DNA of 5,109 bases from an uncultured Ruminococcus sp. (lineage in GTDB: Bacteria > Bacillota > Clostridia > Oscillospirales > Ruminococcaceae). The position numbers and the translations under genes are program-made. The stretch spans positions 1 to 5,109 of the forward strand of contig CAMJES010000185.1 in assembly GCA_946404705.1 (NCBI GenBank), read 5' to 3'. The notes under the pieces are model-generated. The model saw only the letters and a program-made list of their open reading frames with translations, was not told where the DNA came from and made no database searches. Position 1 is the stretch's first letter; every line of letters begins with the position of its first letter. Positions 5,066 to 5,109 of the stretch are shown in pieces.

Positions 5066-5109
5066 AGATCGGAAGAGCACACGTCTGAACTCCAGTCACC
5101 GGCTATGAT
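5066..5109 (+). other. Illumina TruSeq adapter plus index (sequencing artefact)
   Basis: From AGATCGGAAGAGC at 5066 the sequence follows the TruSeq read-1 3' adapter without mismatch to GTCAC at 5099. It continues with the 8-base index CGGCTATG (5100-5107), which I recall as TruSeq HT i7 index D709, and the first two bases (AT) of the next adapter segment. This is not part of the genome, and should be trimmed. Confidence 0.98.

Noticed and set aside
4855..5088. A 77-codon frame as an independent small gene.
   Set aside because: Its ATG is an internal Met of the phosphatase remnant (VTEGVITM), it has no ribosome site, and its last residues are translated adapter.
1..5109. CRISPR arrays, tRNA or rRNA genes, insertion sequences.
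   Set aside because: No regularly spaced repeats, tRNA-like cloverleaf, rRNA signature or transposase-like frame with terminal repeats was seen on either strand.

Overview
The window looks like one end of a draft contig from a low-to-mid GC anaerobic Firmicute, most likely class Clostridia (Ruminococcus/Oscillospiraceae-like). The basis is protein character: a clostridial-type Rex repressor, remnants of the 2Fe-2S ferredoxin and SpoIIE-like phosphatase that accompany [FeFe]-hydrogenase genes in clostridia, a thioredoxin reductase with CAVC redox site, purine-rich Shine-Dalgarno sites and AT-rich intergenic DNA. The genus is not certain.

Layout. (1) Positions 3-1254, plus strand: the 3' end of a JAMM/M67 metallopeptidase gene, four bases from an intact thioredoxin-reductase-like flavoprotein gene; the two look like one operon. 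(2) Positions 1263-1310: a strong two-way terminator shared by this operon and the convergent gene. (3) Positions 1323-2072, minus strand: an aquaporin-family (MIP) channel with altered NPA motifs and a questionable 5' end: the family-like N-terminus continues upstream of the only long-ORF start (GTG) and meets an in-frame TAA. (4) Positions 2217-3320, minus strand: a membrane-bound GGDEF diguanylate cyclase behind a very good sigma-A type promoter. (5) Positions 3372-4085: a long intergenic region with a decayed coding-like patch, twin small hairpins, a repeated 12-mer, a promoter and a large hairpin in the rex leader. (6) Positions 4086-4700, plus strand: an intact redox-sensing repressor gene, rex. 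(7) Positions 4738-5065: the first residues of a 2Fe-2S ferredoxin joined in frame to the C-terminal end of a SpoIIE-like phosphatase, interrupted by two nonsense codons. This is a deletion-fusion pseudogene, or an assembly chimera. (8) Positions 5066-5109: not biological. It is Illumina TruSeq adapter plus index, left on the contig end.

The gene content is linked loosely by redox and signalling: thiol reduction (TrxB), NADH/NAD+ sensing (Rex), and c-di-GMP synthesis. Rex would normally sit with its hydrogenase-associated genes; here those directly downstream are broken. I do not see a convincing new biological system. The most useful observations are the adapter artefact, the fused pseudogene, the unusual aquaporin, and the structured rex leader.
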